Counted from the stretch's first letter, positions 41,611-50,979 are shown. The stretch: 64,000 nt of DNA from WS-7 sp036505295 (GCA_036505295.1 DASXTQ010000042.1:1-64000), one strand, 5' to 3'. Notes: generated from the letters alone by a model not told the origin. Program-made: numbers and translations.

Positions 41611-42924
41611 ATGCGGAAGAAGCGGCTCCTGATCCTGGGCGGGGGATTCGCCGGCCTCGACATCGCCCGCTCCATCGGCAAGTCCCGGGCGGCCCGCGAC
41701 CACTGGGACACGCTGCTCATCGACAAGGAGAACTTCTTTCAGTTCAACCCTCTCCTTCCCGCCGTCGCCGTGGGAGCCGTGGAGACACGGCACATCGTCT
41801 ATCCGCTGCGCGACATGGCGCGACATCGTCAAATCCGATTCATCAAGAACAAAGCCACGCACATCGACCTCACGCGGCGCGAGGTCCTGCTGCACAACAA
41901 CCTCGTCATGCCGTACGACACGCTCGTCATCGCGGTCGGGAGCGTCACGAATTACTACAACGTCCCCGGAGCCCAGGAGCACACTCGCCCGTTCAAGACG
42001 ATCGTGGACGCGATGTACCTTCGGGCGCGCGTCGTGGAGCTTTTTGAGATGGCCGAGCAGGCGGAGACGGCGGAGCAGCGGGGGAAGCTACTATCCTTCG
42101 TGATCGTGGGAGGGGGTGTCACCGGCGTCGAGGTCGCGGCCGAGCTGATGGACATGGCACGCGACACCCTCCTTCCCAAGTACCCGCACCTCCATCGAAA
42201 CGATCTCTCGGTAACGATCATCGAAGGGGGCGATCGCATCATCCCCGCGGCGCGGCCCGAGCACTCGGCCTACGTCTATCGCTTTCTCGTGCGCCGTGGG
42301 GTGCGGATGCTCATCGGGCGTCCGGCGGCCCGCGTGGAGCCCAAGGGCGTCCACCTCGCCGACGGAAGCAAGGTCGAGGGGTTCACGATCATCTGGACTG
42401 CGGGCGTCCGTCCTCCAGATCTCGTCACCGGCCTGCCGGTCCTCCACATCAAGGATGGCCGCGTTCGTGTAGACGACTACCTTCGGGCGCTCGATCCGGA
42501 GGGAAAACCGATCGAAGATGTGTTCGTGGCGGGGGACTGCGCGGCCTCACTACGCCCCGATGGCACCTACCAACCAGCGTTGTCGCAAACGGGGGTTGCA
42601 ATGGGGACCTACATCGGAGGGTCGCTCGTCAAGCGCGCCAAGGGAACGCCTGTGACGCCCTTCCGGTTCAAGCCGGCCGGCTACATCATCTCGCTCGGAA
42701 AGCACAGCTCCGTGCTGGAGCTGTTCGGGGTGCCGCTCTCGGGGAAGCTCGCATGGCTCATGTGGGCGGCGGCTTACCTGATCAAAATGGTCGGGTTTCG
42801 AAAGCAGCTGGAGGTGGGAATCGATCACCTCACGCATCTGATTTTTGAGCATGACTCGTCCCAGATCTTGAACCGGAGGCAGATCCTCTCCGATGAGGAG
42901 CTGAATCTTTCGCTGGGGCGGTAA
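41611..42924 (+). CDS. ndh: Type II NADH dehydrogenase (NDH-2)
   Basis: 437 residues. LLILGGGFAGLDIARSIG is the FAD-binding fold. FVIVGGGVTGVEVAAELMDM is the NADH-binding fold. VFVAGDCAASLRPDGTYQPA followed by LSQTGVAMGTYIGG is the C-terminal FAD motif with quinone-site residues (AxxQ replaced by PALSQ). LAWLMWAAAYLIKMVGFRKQ near the end is the amphipathic/hydrophobic membrane anchor typical of NDH-2. It passes electrons from NADH to quinone without pumping protons. Confidence 0.9.
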   Translation: MRKKRLLILGGGFAGLDIARSIGKSRAARDHWDTLLIDKENFFQFNPLLPAVAVGAVETRHIVYPLRDMARHRQIRFIKNKATHIDLTRREVLLHNNLVMPYDTLVIAVGSVTNYYNVPGAQEHTRPFKTIVDAMYLRARVVELFEMAEQAETAEQRGKLLSFVIVGGGVTGVEVAAELMDMARDTLLPKYPHLHRNDLSVTIIEGGDRIIPAARPEHSAYVYRFLVRRGVRMLIGRPAARVEPKGVHLADGSKVEGFTIIWTAGVRPPDLVTGLPVLHIKDGRVRVDDYLRALDPEGKPIEDVFVAGDCAASLRPDGTYQPALSQTGVAMGTYIGGSLVKRAKGTPVTPFRFKPAGYIISLGKHSSVLELFGVPLSGKLAWLMWAAAYLIKMVGFRKQLEVGIDHLTHLIFEHDSSQILNRRQILSDEELNLSLGR

Positions 42925-42948
42925 AAACCGAGCCGGCTGAGGAAGGAA

Positions 42949-42966
42949 GGCCTCCAGAAGGAGGCC
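42949..42966 (+). terminator. Hairpin after ndh
   Basis: GGCCTCC and GGAGGCC pair across AGAA, 25 bp after the stop. There is no T-run, so it may slow rather than end transcription. The rest of the 198-bp gap to 43123 shows no feature I can support beyond a possible -10 TATACT near 42999. Confidence 0.4.
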
Positions 42967-43122
42967 AGGTTGTGTCACGACGGTGCGGTTCCAGGCGTAT
43001 ACTGGTAATCGGATACGCTGCCCGAACCGGGGACATGGACCTGGCGCGCGCCCGATGTGTTTGTGGAGGTAGAGGGTTTTTCGGGCAGCACGTGCGACAA
43101 CCCATCCAGGAAGGAGTCTTAC

Positions 43123-43500
43123 ATGAAGCGAATTCTCGGAGCGTGTCTGGTTTTGGCCGTGGCACTCTTCCTTTTCGGCGTTTTGGCCTACGCCGCGGAG
43201 AAGCCTGCGGCCGCATCGAAGACCCTGACGGGCGAGGTCGTGGATTTGGGCTGCTATCTCGGGAGCGGTATGAAGGGCGCCGGCCACAAGGAGTGCGCCT
43301 CGACCTGTATCACGAAAGGGGGCCCGATGGGGCTCCTCACCAGCAAGGGCCTTCTCTACGTTCTCACGATGAATCACGACAGCGCGGACGCCTTCAACCA
43401 GGCGAAGCAGTACGCTGGAGGACAGGTCAAGATCACGGGCCCGGTCACGATGAGGAGCGGGACGAGGTCTCTGCAAGTAGACACCGTCGCGGCGATGTAA
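43123..43500 (+). CDS. Small exported cysteine-containing protein
   Basis: 125 residues from ATG 43123 with AGGAAGGAG upstream. The signal peptide ends near VLAYAA. The mature part contains LTGEVVDLGCYLGSGMKG, then HKECASTCITKGGPMGLLT, and later GGQVKITGPV. This resembles small beta-barrel proteins annotated as hypothetical or OB-like that follow respiratory genes; I know no function. The CYLG and HKECAxxC elements could bind a metal. It is followed by a di-heme cytochrome and preceded by NDH-2, suggesting a periplasmic redox role. Confidence 0.75.
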   Translation: MKRILGACLVLAVALFLFGVLAYAAEKPAAASKTLTGEVVDLGCYLGSGMKGAGHKECASTCITKGGPMGLLTSKGLLYVLTMNHDSADAFNQAKQYAGGQVKITGPVTMRSGTRSLQVDTVAAM

Positions 43501-43540
43501 CGAGTCGGCCCGCCGGCATGAATCCAAATCGGCGCGTGGG

Positions 43541-44365
43541 GTGCCCTCCGGTATCCCCCGCGCCATTCTATTTGTGAAGCGATTCCTCCAGCTGCTGGTG
43601 CTCTTTTCGCTGGCGGCGCTCGCGCTCTGGACCACGCTGCTCCGACCCAAGCTCACCCCGGTGGAGCGCGGCCGCCGTCTCGCAGAGGCGACCGGATGCT
43701 TCGGGTGCCACGGCCCGGAGGGGATGGAAGGCACGGCGAATCCCGGGCGCGCCGAAAAAACGGTTCCCTCCTTCAAAGCACTCATGATGTACGCGAAAAG
43801 CGAGCAGGAGGTGCGCGAGTGGATCCGCGACGGTGTAACAACTGCGCGATCGAAGAGCCAGAGCTGGCGGGCGGATCGCGAGGCCGGCGCGCTACGAATG
43901 CCAGCCTTTGGAAAACGCCTCAAACCGCGCCAGATCGACGACCTCGTCGCGTTTGTGATGGTGGCCTCCGGCGAAAACTCCCCCGAGGACTCCCTCGCGC
44001 TCGCGGGGCGCGCCCGCATCCAGGCGCTCGGCTGCACGGGTTGCCATGGCCGTGACGGCCGGTACGCGCGGCCGAATCCGGGCTCGCTCAAGGGATACAT
44101 TCCACCCTGGGACGGTGAGGACTTCGCCGAGCTGGTGCGGGACCGAAAAGAGTTCGACGAGTGGGTACGCCGGGGCAATACCGGTCGATTCGAGACCAAT
44201 CCGCTGGCGATGTACTTCCTGCGTCGAGCCGCGGTGCATATGCCGGCGTTTGAGCGGTTCCTGGAGCCCGGCGACCTCGACGCGCTCTGGGCTTACGTGG
44301 GCTGGCTCCGCGGACGTTCTAAGGGTGGGACGGCGTCCGACGGGCCACCACCAGAATCTCCGTAA
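43541..44365 (+). CDS. Membrane-anchored di-heme cytochrome c
   Basis: 274 residues from GTG 43541, or 263 from GTG 43574, which puts KRFLQLLVLFSLAALAL at the very N-terminus; neither has a strong ribosome site. CFGCHG and CTGCHG are two heme c sites. RMPAFGKRL and HMPAFERFL provide methionine ligands at the expected distance after each. Each heme lies in its own cytochrome c domain (about residues 40-150 and 155-260). It would transfer electrons on the outer face of the membrane. Its last 47 bp overlap the convergent methyltransferase gene. Confidence 0.88.
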   Translation: MPSGIPRAILFVKRFLQLLVLFSLAALALWTTLLRPKLTPVERGRRLAEATGCFGCHGPEGMEGTANPGRAEKTVPSFKALMMYAKSEQEVREWIRDGVTTARSKSQSWRADREAGALRMPAFGKRLKPRQIDDLVAFVMVASGENSPEDSLALAGRARIQALGCTGCHGRDGRYARPNPGSLKGYIPPWDGEDFAELVRDRKEFDEWVRRGNTGRFETNPLAMYFLRRAAVHMPAFERFLEPGDLDALWAYVGWLRGRSKGGTASDGPPPESP

Positions 44366-45101
44366 GGTAAAAGAAGAGCTTTCCTCCACGCCACTCCGGC
44401 GCGAGCGCTTCGGCCGCACCGGGCGGCGCTGTCTCGAGCCTTCGCATGAGCTCCGCCTTCACCGGGTCGCCCACGGTTTGCAATCCCGCCCACGCCTCGA
44501 AATCGCGTGCCTTCCGGAACGTTTCGGTCGCCTCGATTTGGAAGCCGGCGTCCTGAAAGAATCGCAGCCACGCAGTCGCGGTGTACGCCCGGACATGGCT
44601 CGGATCGCGGTATTTCTCGAAATCATTGATGTAATCCGCGGTCGGGCGGTCTTCGGGAACGAGGTTGTCGATCATGGCGGCGATTCCTGCGGGCTTGAGC
44701 ACGCGCGCCATCTCGCGGACGAATCGGGCGCAATCGGCAAAGTGGTGCGGTGCCACGCGGCAGGTGACGAGGTCGAACTCGGCATCTTGGAAGGGTAGGG
44801 AGCAGGCGTCGGCTTCACTGAAGCGCACGTTTGTGACACCCTTGCCGCGGATGAACCGCTCCGAGGCATCGAGCATCTCCTGCGTGAGGTCGGTCGCGAC
44901 GACCTCGCTCACGCGCGTGGAGAAGGCAAGCGCCGTGTGGCCGCCCCCGGTCGCGATATCGAGCACGCGCCAGTCCCGTTTGGGATCGACCAGCTCGAGC
45001 ATCCGGTCGAGGCTTTCGCCTTTCGAATGGTCGGTGCTCGATACGTAGCGCTCGGCGTTTAAGCCGAATTGCCGTTTGACGAGATCGTGGAGATCGGTCA
45101 A
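44319..45101 (-). CDS. Class I SAM-dependent methyltransferase (UbiE/Methyltransf_11 type)
   Basis: 260 residues. The start appears to be TTG 45101, 5 bp after the stop of the HTH gene, because no ATG or GTG precedes the conserved region. VLDIATGGGHTALAFS is motif I, VVATDLTQEML motif II, and DLVTCRVAPHHFAD motif IV; VREMARVLKPAGIAAMID is the post-motif segment. The substrate is unknown; the family includes quinone C-methyltransferases and small-molecule methyltransferases. The TTG start and close spacing suggest it depends on translation of the upstream gene. Confidence 0.82.
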   Translation of the reverse strand: MTDLHDLVKRQFGLNAERYVSSTDHSKGESLDRMLELVDPKRDWRVLDIATGGGHTALAFSTRVSEVVATDLTQEMLDASERFIRGKGVTNVRFSEADACSLPFQDAEFDLVTCRVAPHHFADCARFVREMARVLKPAGIAAMIDNLVPEDRPTADYINDFEKYRDPSHVRAYTATAWLRFFQDAGFQIEATETFRKARDFEAWAGLQTVGDPVKAELMRRLETAPPGAAEALAPEWRGGKLFFYLTEILVVARRTPSHP

Positions 45102-45106
45102 CCGGG

Positions 45107-45655
45107 TTACTTCTTCTTGGCGGCGCGGCGACGGCCCGCCATCGGGCGGCGACGGCGACTCGCCCTCGCCGCGACAATGCGGCCCTTGCCCATCCCAGCC
45201 GCCGCGCGGCCCCGGCGACCCCGGCGACCGGACTTCGCCGCTCCCGGCAGGGCCTTGAGCTGACGCTTCCCCATCGAGCGCATGCGCCGCCACGATTCGA
45301 GTGCCTTCCGGCGTGGCCTCGTGCGCCCCGTCTCCCATCCAAAAATCGACTGCGCCGAAACCCCGACGAGCTTTGCGTAGACACGCCGGCTCATACCGAG
45401 CTTCTTCCGATGCGCCTTGACCCATTGCGGAGAAAATCGGATCTGGGGATCTTCGGACGGGGCCGCCACCGTCTTCCGTGCGGAAGCGATGGAGCGCTTC
45501 GCCGCTCGCTCCATTTCGGCCATGAGCCTGCGTTGTTCCGCGATCCGGCGGCGCAGCGCGGTCACGAGCTTCCGGAGAGGTTTGACGGAAGCTCTAACTT
45601 CTTTGCGCGCTAAACGGCGGATCTCGCCTTTCAATACACCTGCCAAATTCGGCAC
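45107..45655 (-). CDS. XRE-type HTH protein with coiled coil and histone H1-like tail
   Basis: 182 residues from GTG 45655, preceded at 5 bp by GGAGG; the TTG at 45679 has no such site. Residues 1-60 are a predicted basic coiled coil (VKPLRKLVTALRRRIAEQRR). Residues 78-120 are a Cro/XRE helix-turn-helix (SPQWVKAHRKKLGMSRRVYA, VGVSAQSIFGWETGRTRPR). The last 50 residues are almost only Arg, Lys, Ala and Gly, ending RRAAKKK, like bacterial histone H1 tails. It probably binds DNA broadly with its tail and may bridge DNA via the coiled coil. The combination suggests a nucleoid-associated protein rather than a classical repressor. Confidence 0.75.
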   Translation of the reverse strand: MPNLAGVLKGEIRRLARKEVRASVKPLRKLVTALRRRIAEQRRLMAEMERAAKRSIASARKTVAAPSEDPQIRFSPQWVKAHRKKLGMSRRVYAKLVGVSAQSIFGWETGRTRPRRKALESWRRMRSMGKRQLKALPGAAKSGRRGRRGRAAAGMGKGRIVAARASRRRRPMAGRRRAAKKK

Positions 45656-45751
45656 GATGACCTCCGGGTGAATTTGCAAAAACGCCGAAGCATGGTTCGC
45701 TCGGTTTGCGGGGTGATTGGAGTATAAATCCTCGCGGCGTTCTTTGCAGAA

Positions 45752-47917
45752 CTAGTCTTTGTAGAACGACCGCCCGCTCAGCGCCATTTGCTGCAATCGC
45801 CCGCAGGGGCCTGCGGGTGCGCCCTCTTGCTGCCGGCGCGCGAGCCTCTCGACGATCGGTCCAATTCCCACTGTGTCGGCGTACCGGAGGAGCCCGCCGC
45901 GGAATGGTGGAAACCCTGTCCCAAACACCATCGCGAGGTCCACGTCCTCAGGGCGCGCGACGACGTGCTCTTCGAGCGCGAGCCCAGCCTCGTTCACCAT
46001 CGTGTCGACCAGTCGATTCGCGATCTGCTGGGGCGTGAGGGGGCCCTCCTCCGGCGTCCCGGACTCGATGGCAGGGTTCACGCCCTTGCGCCGGCCGCCT
46101 TCATAGCAATAAAAACCAAGCTCCGTTTTCCTCCCAAGCTCCCCCGCAGCCACAAGCCTGTCGATCAAGGGGATCTGCGATAGACGGTTCCCGAACGAAT
46201 CGTGTAACACGTGCGCCACCTTGCGGGCGACGTCGAGGCCGATCTCATCGAGCAACTCGAGCGGGCCGACCGGCATCCCGAAATCCCGGAGCGCGCGGTC
46301 CACGGCGCGCACGGGCTGTCCTCGGTCCACCAGCGCGACGGCTTCGCTCAGATAGGGCATCAGCACACGGTTCACGAGAAACCCCGGCGCATCCGCGACC
46401 AACACGGGCGTCTTCCCCAGGCGCCGCGCGAGCGCGATCACGGTTTGGACCGCTGTCGGGTCGCTCAAATCCGTCCGGATCACCTCGACGAGCGGCATGC
46501 GGGTCGCCGGATTGAAGAAATGCATCCCAACGACGCGCCCGGGAACGCGGAGCCCCTTCGACATCGCGCGCACCGAAAGTGAGGATGTGTTGGTCGCGAA
46601 CACGCATCCGTCCGGAACCTGCGCTTCCAGCTCGCGGAAAAGCGCCTGCTTCACCGGTTGGTCCTCGACTACAGCCTCCAAGACGAGATCGATCCGCTTG
46701 AGCCCCGAGAGGTCGAACACGGGCTCGATCCTTCCGAGCGCCCGCTGCAGCTCGGCCCTCGTGAGTCGACCGCGCGAGACCTCGCGATCGAAAAGCGACC
46801 GCGCGTGGGCAAGCGAGCGAAGGAGCGGCTCGGGCTTGAGATCGCGAAGCCGCACGCGCGCGCCGCGACTCGAGAACAGATAGGCAATCTCGCCCCCCAT
46901 CGTTCCCGCGCCCATGACTGCGACGCGATCCACATTGCGGGCGAGCGGCGTCTCTGGCCTGCGCTTCGCATCCTCACGCAGGGTGAAGATCCGACGCAGG
47001 CTCTTGGATTCGGGGGTGAAGAGTAGCCGCGCGACCGTTTCACGCTCCACCTTGAGACCATCCGCCGAGGAAGCGCCCCAGGTGGTGCGAAGAACGCCGA
47101 TGATCTCGAGCGGCGCAGGATAGTAGCCGTGAGTCTCCCGGAGCACGCGCCGGCGCGCCTGCGAGAGGATGGCTGCGCGCAGCGGCGCGATCGCCTCGAC
47201 GACGCGGAGACCGAGCGGCGGACCCCGGCGCTTCACTCCGCGCGGATCTTGGAGCAGCGCCTCGGTCCACTGGATCGCTCGCTCCGAGAAACGCTCGTGA
47301 GGCAGGACCGCATCGACCAGCCCCACGCGGTAGGCGCGCCGCGAATCGAGCGAGCGGCCCGTGAGAAGGAGATCGAGCGAAGGCAGGAGACCGATCAGCC
47401 GCGGGAGCCTCTGCGTTCCGCCGAATCCGGGAAGGATCCCAAGCTGCACCTCGGGGAGCCCAATCGCCACCTTCCGCGCGTTCGATGCGATGCGGTAGCG
47501 CATCGCGAGCGCAAGCTCTGTTCCGCCGCCGAGGCAGGGTCCGTTGATCGCGGCAACCGTGGGATACGGCAGGAGAGAGAACTCTTCGAAGAGTTGCTGG
47601 GCCTCGCGGGACTTGGCTTCCGCTTCTTCCGGGCTCGTGAGGCGGTCGAACTCGGCGACGTCTGCGCCCGCGATGAACTGCTGGTCCTTGCCGCTCAAGA
47701 GGATCAGCGCACGGGGATAGGCCTGATCGCTCCGCTGCCTCAGCGCGTCGAGCACCCGCCGGAGCGCGGTCAGCGATTCGGAATCGAGGAGGTTCACCTT
47801 CCGCGCCGGGTCGTCGAACCACACGAGCGCGATCCCGGAAGCGTGCGCTTCGAGCCGGAGCGGTCCGTGCTCGGTGCGGCCAGTCTCTTCCTCGGGCTCC
47901 CGGAAGGCGAGGCTCAC
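45752..47917 (-). CDS. Fatty-acid oxidation multifunctional enzyme (enoyl-CoA hydratase/3-hydroxyacyl-CoA dehydrogenase)
   Basis: 721 residues from GTG 47917 with GGGGA upstream, 19 bp after the thiolase stop; a longer frame to 48088 overlaps the thiolase gene. The N-terminal crotonase domain includes INGPCLGGGTELALAMRYRI (oxyanion hole and catalytic Glu) and LPEVQLGILPGFGGTQRLPR. The Rossmann domain begins VAVMGAGTMGGEIAYLF. VVGMHFFNPATRMPLVEV contains the catalytic His, and APGFLVNRVLMPYL marks the dimerisation part. It performs hydration and oxidation of trans-2-enoyl-CoA in beta-oxidation. FadJ/FadB-like; I do not assign the symbol. Confidence 0.95.
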   Translation of the reverse strand: MSLAFREPEEETGRTEHGPLRLEAHASGIALVWFDDPARKVNLLDSESLTALRRVLDALRQRSDQAYPRALILLSGKDQQFIAGADVAEFDRLTSPEEAEAKSREAQQLFEEFSLLPYPTVAAINGPCLGGGTELALAMRYRIASNARKVAIGLPEVQLGILPGFGGTQRLPRLIGLLPSLDLLLTGRSLDSRRAYRVGLVDAVLPHERFSERAIQWTEALLQDPRGVKRRGPPLGLRVVEAIAPLRAAILSQARRRVLRETHGYYPAPLEIIGVLRTTWGASSADGLKVERETVARLLFTPESKSLRRIFTLREDAKRRPETPLARNVDRVAVMGAGTMGGEIAYLFSSRGARVRLRDLKPEPLLRSLAHARSLFDREVSRGRLTRAELQRALGRIEPVFDLSGLKRIDLVLEAVVEDQPVKQALFRELEAQVPDGCVFATNTSSLSVRAMSKGLRVPGRVVGMHFFNPATRMPLVEVIRTDLSDPTAVQTVIALARRLGKTPVLVADAPGFLVNRVLMPYLSEAVALVDRGQPVRAVDRALRDFGMPVGPLELLDEIGLDVARKVAHVLHDSFGNRLSQIPLIDRLVAAGELGRKTELGFYCYEGGRRKGVNPAIESGTPEEGPLTPQQIANRLVDTMVNEAGLALEEHVVARPEDVDLAMVFGTGFPPFRGGLLRYADTVGIGPIVERLARRQQEGAPAGPCGRLQQMALSGRSFYKD

Positions 47918-47936
47918 AGGGTCCCCACGGAACCGC

Positions 47937-49223
47937 TCACGCCGCGCGCTCCAGGACGAGGGCCGCTCCCTGGCCGCCGCCCACGCAGAGCGTCGCGAGC
48001 CCCAGCGGCACGTCGCGCTTCCGCATCTCGCGTAAGAGGGTGAGGGTGAGCCGCGTGCCCGAAACTCCCACTGGGTGACCGAGCGCAATCGCGCCCCCGT
48101 TCACGTTCATGATGGAGCGGTCGATCTCGCCGATGGGGCCATCGAGCCCGAGCTTCTCGCGGCAGTACTTCGCGGACGCCATCGCAATCTCGTTCGCGAT
48201 GACCTGCGCCGCGAAGGCCTCGTTCAGCTCGATCAGCCCAATGTCCTTGAACGCAACCCCCGCGCGCTTGAGCGCGACAGGCGTGGCGTGGGTCGGGCCC
48301 AGGCCCATCCGCGCCGGGTCGAGCCCCACGAACGCGTACCCTTTGATGCGTCCCGTGGGCTTCAACCCAAGCTCGCGCGCCTTCTCGGCGGACGCGACCA
48401 GGATCGCCGCCGCGCCGTCTGTAATAGGGCAGGAGTTTCCGACCGTGACGGTTCCGTAGCGGCGGTCGAAGTAGGGCTTCAACTTCGCGAGCGCCTCAAG
48501 CGTCTGGCCCCTGCGCGGGCCCACGTCCTCGGTGACCGCCTGTTTGTAGGGCGGCTCGAACACCGAGACAATCTCCTGCGCCATGCGCCCCGATTCCATC
48601 GCCGCCACCGTGCGGCGGTGGCTCTGGAGCGCGAAGTCATCCTGCGCCTCGCGCGAGACCCCGAACTCCTTCGCCAAGATCTCCGCCGTCTCTCCCATGT
48701 TGAGGCCCGAGACAGGGTCGGTGAGCCCCTCGGCAAGCGCGATGCGCGGCTTCAAGTCGCGCGGCCGCACCGTCGAGAGCGCAGCGAGCTTGTCGCCCGG
48801 CGACTTTGCGCGCGCGAGCCGCTCGAACATGTGGGTCAGCCCCTCGCTCATGTAGAGCGGGATCCGGCTCATCGATTCCGCACCGCCCGCGATAATGAGG
48901 TCGGCGTCCCCCGCCGCGATCTTTTGGTGCGCCTGGGCGATCGATTCCAACCCTGAGGCGCAGTTTCGCTGCACGGTAAAGGCGGGAACGCGCTCGGGGA
49001 TCCCGGAGAGGAGAGCTACGACGCGTGCGATGTTCGTGGACTCGGAAGGCTGGGCCACGTTCCCCAGCACAACTTCGTCGATCTCGGCGGGGTCCACACC
49101 CGAGCGGGCGAGAAGCTCGGTGACGGCGACGCGGCCAAGCTCGCGGGCGGAGACATCGGCGAGCGCCGTGCCTGCCTTGGCGAAGGGGGTCCGGTATCCG
49201 TCGATCAGGACGACTTCGCGCAT
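47937..49223 (-). CDS. Acetyl-CoA acyltransferase (thiolase)
   Basis: 428 residues. NCASGLESIAQA has the nucleophilic cysteine. NVNGGAIALGHPVGVSGTRL carries the catalytic His, and LCVGGGQGAALVLE the second cysteine; GGAESMSRIPLY is the family's substrate loop. It cleaves 3-ketoacyl-CoA to acetyl-CoA and a shortened acyl-CoA. It is the first gene of a two-gene beta-oxidation operon with the multifunctional enzyme. It is divergent from the FadD-like ligase across an 85-bp gap containing a palindrome. Confidence 0.95.
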   Translation of the reverse strand: MREVVLIDGYRTPFAKAGTALADVSARELGRVAVTELLARSGVDPAEIDEVVLGNVAQPSESTNIARVVALLSGIPERVPAFTVQRNCASGLESIAQAHQKIAAGDADLIIAGGAESMSRIPLYMSEGLTHMFERLARAKSPGDKLAALSTVRPRDLKPRIALAEGLTDPVSGLNMGETAEILAKEFGVSREAQDDFALQSHRRTVAAMESGRMAQEIVSVFEPPYKQAVTEDVGPRRGQTLEALAKLKPYFDRRYGTVTVGNSCPITDGAAAILVASAEKARELGLKPTGRIKGYAFVGLDPARMGLGPTHATPVALKRAGVAFKDIGLIELNEAFAAQVIANEIAMASAKYCREKLGLDGPIGEIDRSIMNVNGGAIALGHPVGVSGTRLTLTLLREMRKRDVPLGLATLCVGGGQGAALVLERAA

Positions 49224-49276
49224 GGTCTCTTGCGAGGATCGGGCGGAATACGATCGAGTCTAGCCACGCTTTCCGT

Positions 49277-49289
49277 ACTGTGTCACAGT
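49277..49289. promoter_or_regulatory. Palindromic operator candidate between the divergent beta-oxidation genes
   Basis: ACTGTG-T-CACAGT is a perfect 13-bp palindrome placed 19 bp before the ligase ATG and 54 bp from the thiolase ATG. One fatty-acid-responsive regulator could control both directions from here. Confidence 0.5.
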
Positions 49290-49308
49290 GCCGGGAGGAG
49301 GTCAACGC

Positions 49309-50979
49309 ATGGACGTTCGCACGGTTCCCGACCTGCTCCGCCACGCTCTCGAAGTACACAGGAAGCCGGACGCGTTCTTGGTGAAGCGCGAGGGCCTGTG
49401 GGTTCCGGTTTCGATCGATTCGTTCGCGAATCAAGTGCGTGCGCGGGCGGCGGATCTCACCAGGCGCGGCGTCGTACGCGGAGACCGCGTGGCCATCTTC
49501 TCCGAGAACCGGATCGATTGGGCGGTTGCGGACCAGGCGGTGCTCTCGATCGGTGCTGTGTGCGTCCCGATCTATGCGACCTTGCCCGCGGACCACGTGG
49601 GCCCCTTGCTCGCCGATTGCGGTGCAGTTGGAGCCTTCGTGTCGAGCGAGGCGCAGCGCGCGAAGGTGGAGTCGGTGCGCCCGCAAACGCCCGGGCTCAA
49701 GTGGGTGGTGAGCTTTGACGTGGACGGGGCACCGCAAGCAGGGTCGCCGGCCGCGCCAGCCGCGACGCCCCCGGGCCCCGACGACCTCGCGACCATCATC
49801 TACACCTCAGGCACGACCGGCGTCCCCAAAGGCGTCATGCTCACGCACGGCAATCTTGTCTCGAACGCGCTCGCCTCCTTGACCGCGCTCGACCTGGGAC
49901 CCACCGACGTCCACCTCTCCTTCCTTCCTCTGAACCACATCTTCGAGCGCACCGCGGGCTACAACGTCATGGTCTACGCAGGAGCGACGATCGCCTACGC
50001 CGAGTCGATTGAAAAGGCTGCGGCCAATCTGATGGAGGTGCGGCCCACGTTGCTGCTCGCGGTTCCGCGCTTCTACGAGAAGTTGATCGATCGCATCATG
50101 GAGGTGGCGAAGGCGGCCGGGTTCCCACGGGACGTGATGGCGGTTTGGGGGCGCAACGTGGCCCAGAAGTGGGCGGCCCTCAAGCTCGGGGGGCGACCGA
50201 TCCCGCCTGGCATCGCGCTCCAGCACGCGCTCGCGAACGTCTTGGTCTATCCGGTCCTGCGCCGCCGGCTCGGTGGTCGCATCCGATATTGCTTCTCCGG
50301 CGGCGCTGCACTGCCGCGCGAGATCGGACTTTTCTTCTACGGCGTGGGCATGCCCGTCATGGAGGGCTATGGCTTGACCGAGACGTCGCCCGTGATCGCC
50401 GTGAACACGGAGAAGCGCTACAAGCTCGGGACGGTCGGGTGTCCCATTCCCGGGGTGGACGTGCGCATCGCGGAGGACGGAGAGATCCTCGTGCGCGGCC
50501 CGTCCGTAATGAAGGGCTACTGGAATCGGTCCGAAGAAACCGCGACCGCTTTGGAGGGCGGGTGGTTCCACACCGGCGACATCGGCGAGATCGACGCGGA
50601 CGGGTTCCTGCGCATCACGGATCGCAAGAAGGACCTCATCGTCACGAGCGGCGGAAAGAAGATCGCGCCGCAGCCGATCCAGAACGCGCTCAAGAAATCT
50701 CCGCGGATCCTGGAAGCGATCGTGGTCGGCGACGGCCGGAAATACGCAACCGCGCTGATCGTCGCGGCCAACGGAGCGACGCGCGAGGCAATCGCCGCGG
50801 ACGTGGACAGCGTGAACAAGACGCTTGCTTCCTATGAGACGATCAAGCGCTTCGAGCTCATCCCAAACGATCTGACGGTTGAGAACGGCTCGTTGAGCCA
50901 AAAGTTGGAAGTGAAGCGCCGCGTGATCTCGGATCGGTACCGAGATCTGATCGAGAAGATGTACCATGGGGAAGAGTGA
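49309..50979 (+). CDS. Long-chain fatty-acid-CoA ligase (AMP-binding)
   Basis: 556 residues from ATG 49309 with GGGAGGAGG upstream. The adenylation motifs are IIYTSGTTGVPKGVML (P-loop), GYGLTETSPVIAVN (A5), GGWFHTGDIGEIDADGFLRI and DRKKDLIVTSGGKKIAP (hinge and C-terminal lysine region). The arrangement, including the long C-terminal lid, matches FAA1-type ligases (COG1022). It activates fatty acids to acyl-CoA and so feeds the divergent thiolase operon. Confidence 0.95.
   Translation: MDVRTVPDLLRHALEVHRKPDAFLVKREGLWVPVSIDSFANQVRARAADLTRRGVVRGDRVAIFSENRIDWAVADQAVLSIGAVCVPIYATLPADHVGPLLADCGAVGAFVSSEAQRAKVESVRPQTPGLKWVVSFDVDGAPQAGSPAAPAATPPGPDDLATIIYTSGTTGVPKGVMLTHGNLVSNALASLTALDLGPTDVHLSFLPLNHIFERTAGYNVMVYAGATIAYAESIEKAAANLMEVRPTLLLAVPRFYEKLIDRIMEVAKAAGFPRDVMAVWGRNVAQKWAALKLGGRPIPPGIALQHALANVLVYPVLRRRLGGRIRYCFSGGAALPREIGLFFYGVGMPVMEGYGLTETSPVIAVNTEKRYKLGTVGCPIPGVDVRIAEDGEILVRGPSVMKGYWNRSEETATALEGGWFHTGDIGEIDADGFLRITDRKKDLIVTSGGKKIAPQPIQNALKKSPRILEAIVVGDGRKYATALIVAANGATREAIAADVDSVNKTLASYETIKRFELIPNDLTVENGSLSQKLEVKRRVISDRYRDLIEKMYHGEE

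Noticed and set aside
42972..43577. Plus-strand frame spanning the 43123 gene
   Set aside because: It overlaps the exported protein, which has a proper ribosome site and signal peptide; the other frame is low-complexity and basic.
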